Below are positions 11,802 to 12,431 of a stretch of 12,431 bases of DNA, one piece after another. The notes beneath the pieces are model-generated. The model was not told where the DNA came from. It worked only from the letters and a program-made list of their open reading frames with translations, and made no database searches. Origin of the DNA: an uncultured Erysipelotrichaceae bacterium. Its GTDB lineage: Bacteria; Bacillota_I; Bacilli_A; Erysipelotrichales; Erysipelotrichaceae. Positions within the stretch are counted from its first letter, which is position 1. Every line of letters starts with the position of its first letter. A program made the position numbers and the translations under genes. The stretch is taken from positions 1 through 12,431 of the forward strand of contig CACXEN010000093.1 of NCBI GenBank assembly GCA_902766675.1, read 5' to 3'.

Positions 11802-12431
11802 TTATGTATTTAATAATCTATGTATGACACGTGCATCTTGTTCAAGCTGCATGATTAAATTATCTCTATTTTTAAACTTAATCTCATTACGTATAAATTG
11901 TACAAATTCTACAGAGACTAATTTTCCATAAATATCATCATGATAATTTAATAAATGTACTTCTAAAGATAATTTTTGAGAATAATTCATAGTTGGATTA
12001 TGCCCTAAATTAATCATCGCTTCATAACGCTTTCCACCAATTCTTGCATAACCAGCATACACACCCATAGGAGGTAATATATATTCCTCATTAATTTCAA
12101 TATTCGCAGTAGGAAAACCTATTTTTGTGCCTTGTTGATTACCAGATTTCACAATCCCTTCAATTGTAAAATGATATCCAAGCATCTTTGATACACTTGG
12201 GAAGTTTCCCTTTTCAACTTCTTTACTGATTCTTGTGCTTGATATCTTACCTTCTTCATCTTCAACTGCATCTAAAACAATCACTTCATAAGCTGCATCT
12301 TTTTTCAGTGAATTACTATCACCCTCACCATGATATCCATAATGAAAATCAAATCCACACACAAGAGCGCGTAAATCCAATTGCCCTAAGACTTTATCAA
12401 TAAAATCTGTTGGTGATAATTCACTCATTTC
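11802..12431 (-). CDS. ribF: Riboflavin kinase / FAD synthetase, C-terminal part (partial at window edge)
   Basis: A bifunctional cytosolic enzyme that phosphorylates riboflavin to FMN and adenylates FMN to FAD. The gene runs off the window at 12431 with its frame open, so the first part of the N-terminal adenylyltransferase domain is missing. Still visible are VCGFDFHYGYHGEG (about 23-36 of the visible part), the ISSTRISK motif and the complete kinase domain: GTKIGFPTANIE, ILPPMGVYAGYA, NLGHNPTM and LEVHLLNYHDDIYGK, where the Glu of EVHLL is the expected catalytic base. A Met close to the window edge is not the real start, since the preceding sequence is in frame and belongs to the family. 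It is the first gene seen of a four-gene minus-strand run. Confidence 0.96.
   Translation of the reverse strand, partial: EMSELSPTDFIDKVLGQLDLRALVCGFDFHYGYHGEGDSNSLKKDAAYEVIVLDAVEDEEGKISSTRISKEVEKGNFPSVSKMLGYHFTIEGIVKSGNQQGTKIGFPTANIEINEEYILPPMGVYAGYARIGGKRYEAMINLGHNPTMNYSQKLSLEVHLLNYHDDIYGKLVSVEFVQFIRNEIKFKNRDNLIMQLEQDARVIHRLLNT

Noticed and set aside
1..12431. CRISPR array, transposon, prophage or defence island
   Set aside because: No direct-repeat array, transposase, integrase or nuclease-like gene was found on either strand. The gene set is mostly core housekeeping.

Overview
The window looks like the chromosome of a low-G+C Gram-positive bacterium (Bacillota). It is AT-rich, has strong AAGGAGG-type ribosome binding sites, encodes ComK-, Asp23/Gls24- and MgtE-family proteins, has an infC-rpmI-rplT operon with a structured leader, and carries a Bacillota-type CofE-like protein next to gltX. 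The set resembles the Erysipelotrichales, but that placement is inference from gene content and protein character, not from a search.

Layout. Positions 1-59 hold the last codons of a plus-strand gene, followed by a bidirectional terminator (61-87). From 4390 down to 1499 a tightly packed minus-strand operon reads rdgB, a DUF1461/Lit-like membrane protein, trmL, a 63-aa one-helix membrane protein, ridA and comK. It ends in a terminator that overlaps the comK stop codon. mgtE (1426-86) follows with its own promoter. From 4458 to 7288 the plus strand carries tRNA-Gln(CUG), a CofE-like amide ligase of unknown substrate, and gltX, closed by a terminator that overlaps the gltX stop. A second terminator faces it. 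From 8711 down to 7296 the minus strand carries a promoter, an L20-type leader, infC, rpmI, rplT and tRNA-Glu(CUC). From 12431 down to 8751 the minus strand carries ribF (its start lies outside the window), an RsmF/NSUN-type rRNA methyltransferase, a divergent RelA/SpoT-domain protein and an Asp23/Gls24 protein.

How the genes fit together. Most are housekeeping: translation (infC, rpmI, rplT, gltX, trmL, the rRNA methyltransferase, two tRNAs), metabolite or nucleotide repair (rdgB, ridA), flavin synthesis (ribF) and Mg2+ uptake (mgtE). gltX lies between a tRNA-Gln and a tRNA-Glu gene, the two substrates of a non-discriminating glutamyl-tRNA synthetase. I see no phage, transposon, CRISPR or defence system. 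The least understood parts are the CofE-like ligase beside gltX, the RelA/SpoT protein with an altered synthetase motif and a long C-terminal extension, the short ComK overlapping ridA, and the switch-like infC leader. No gene-free stretch exceeds 300 bases; the longest gap is about 170 bases upstream of infC, and it is accounted for by the promoter and leader.
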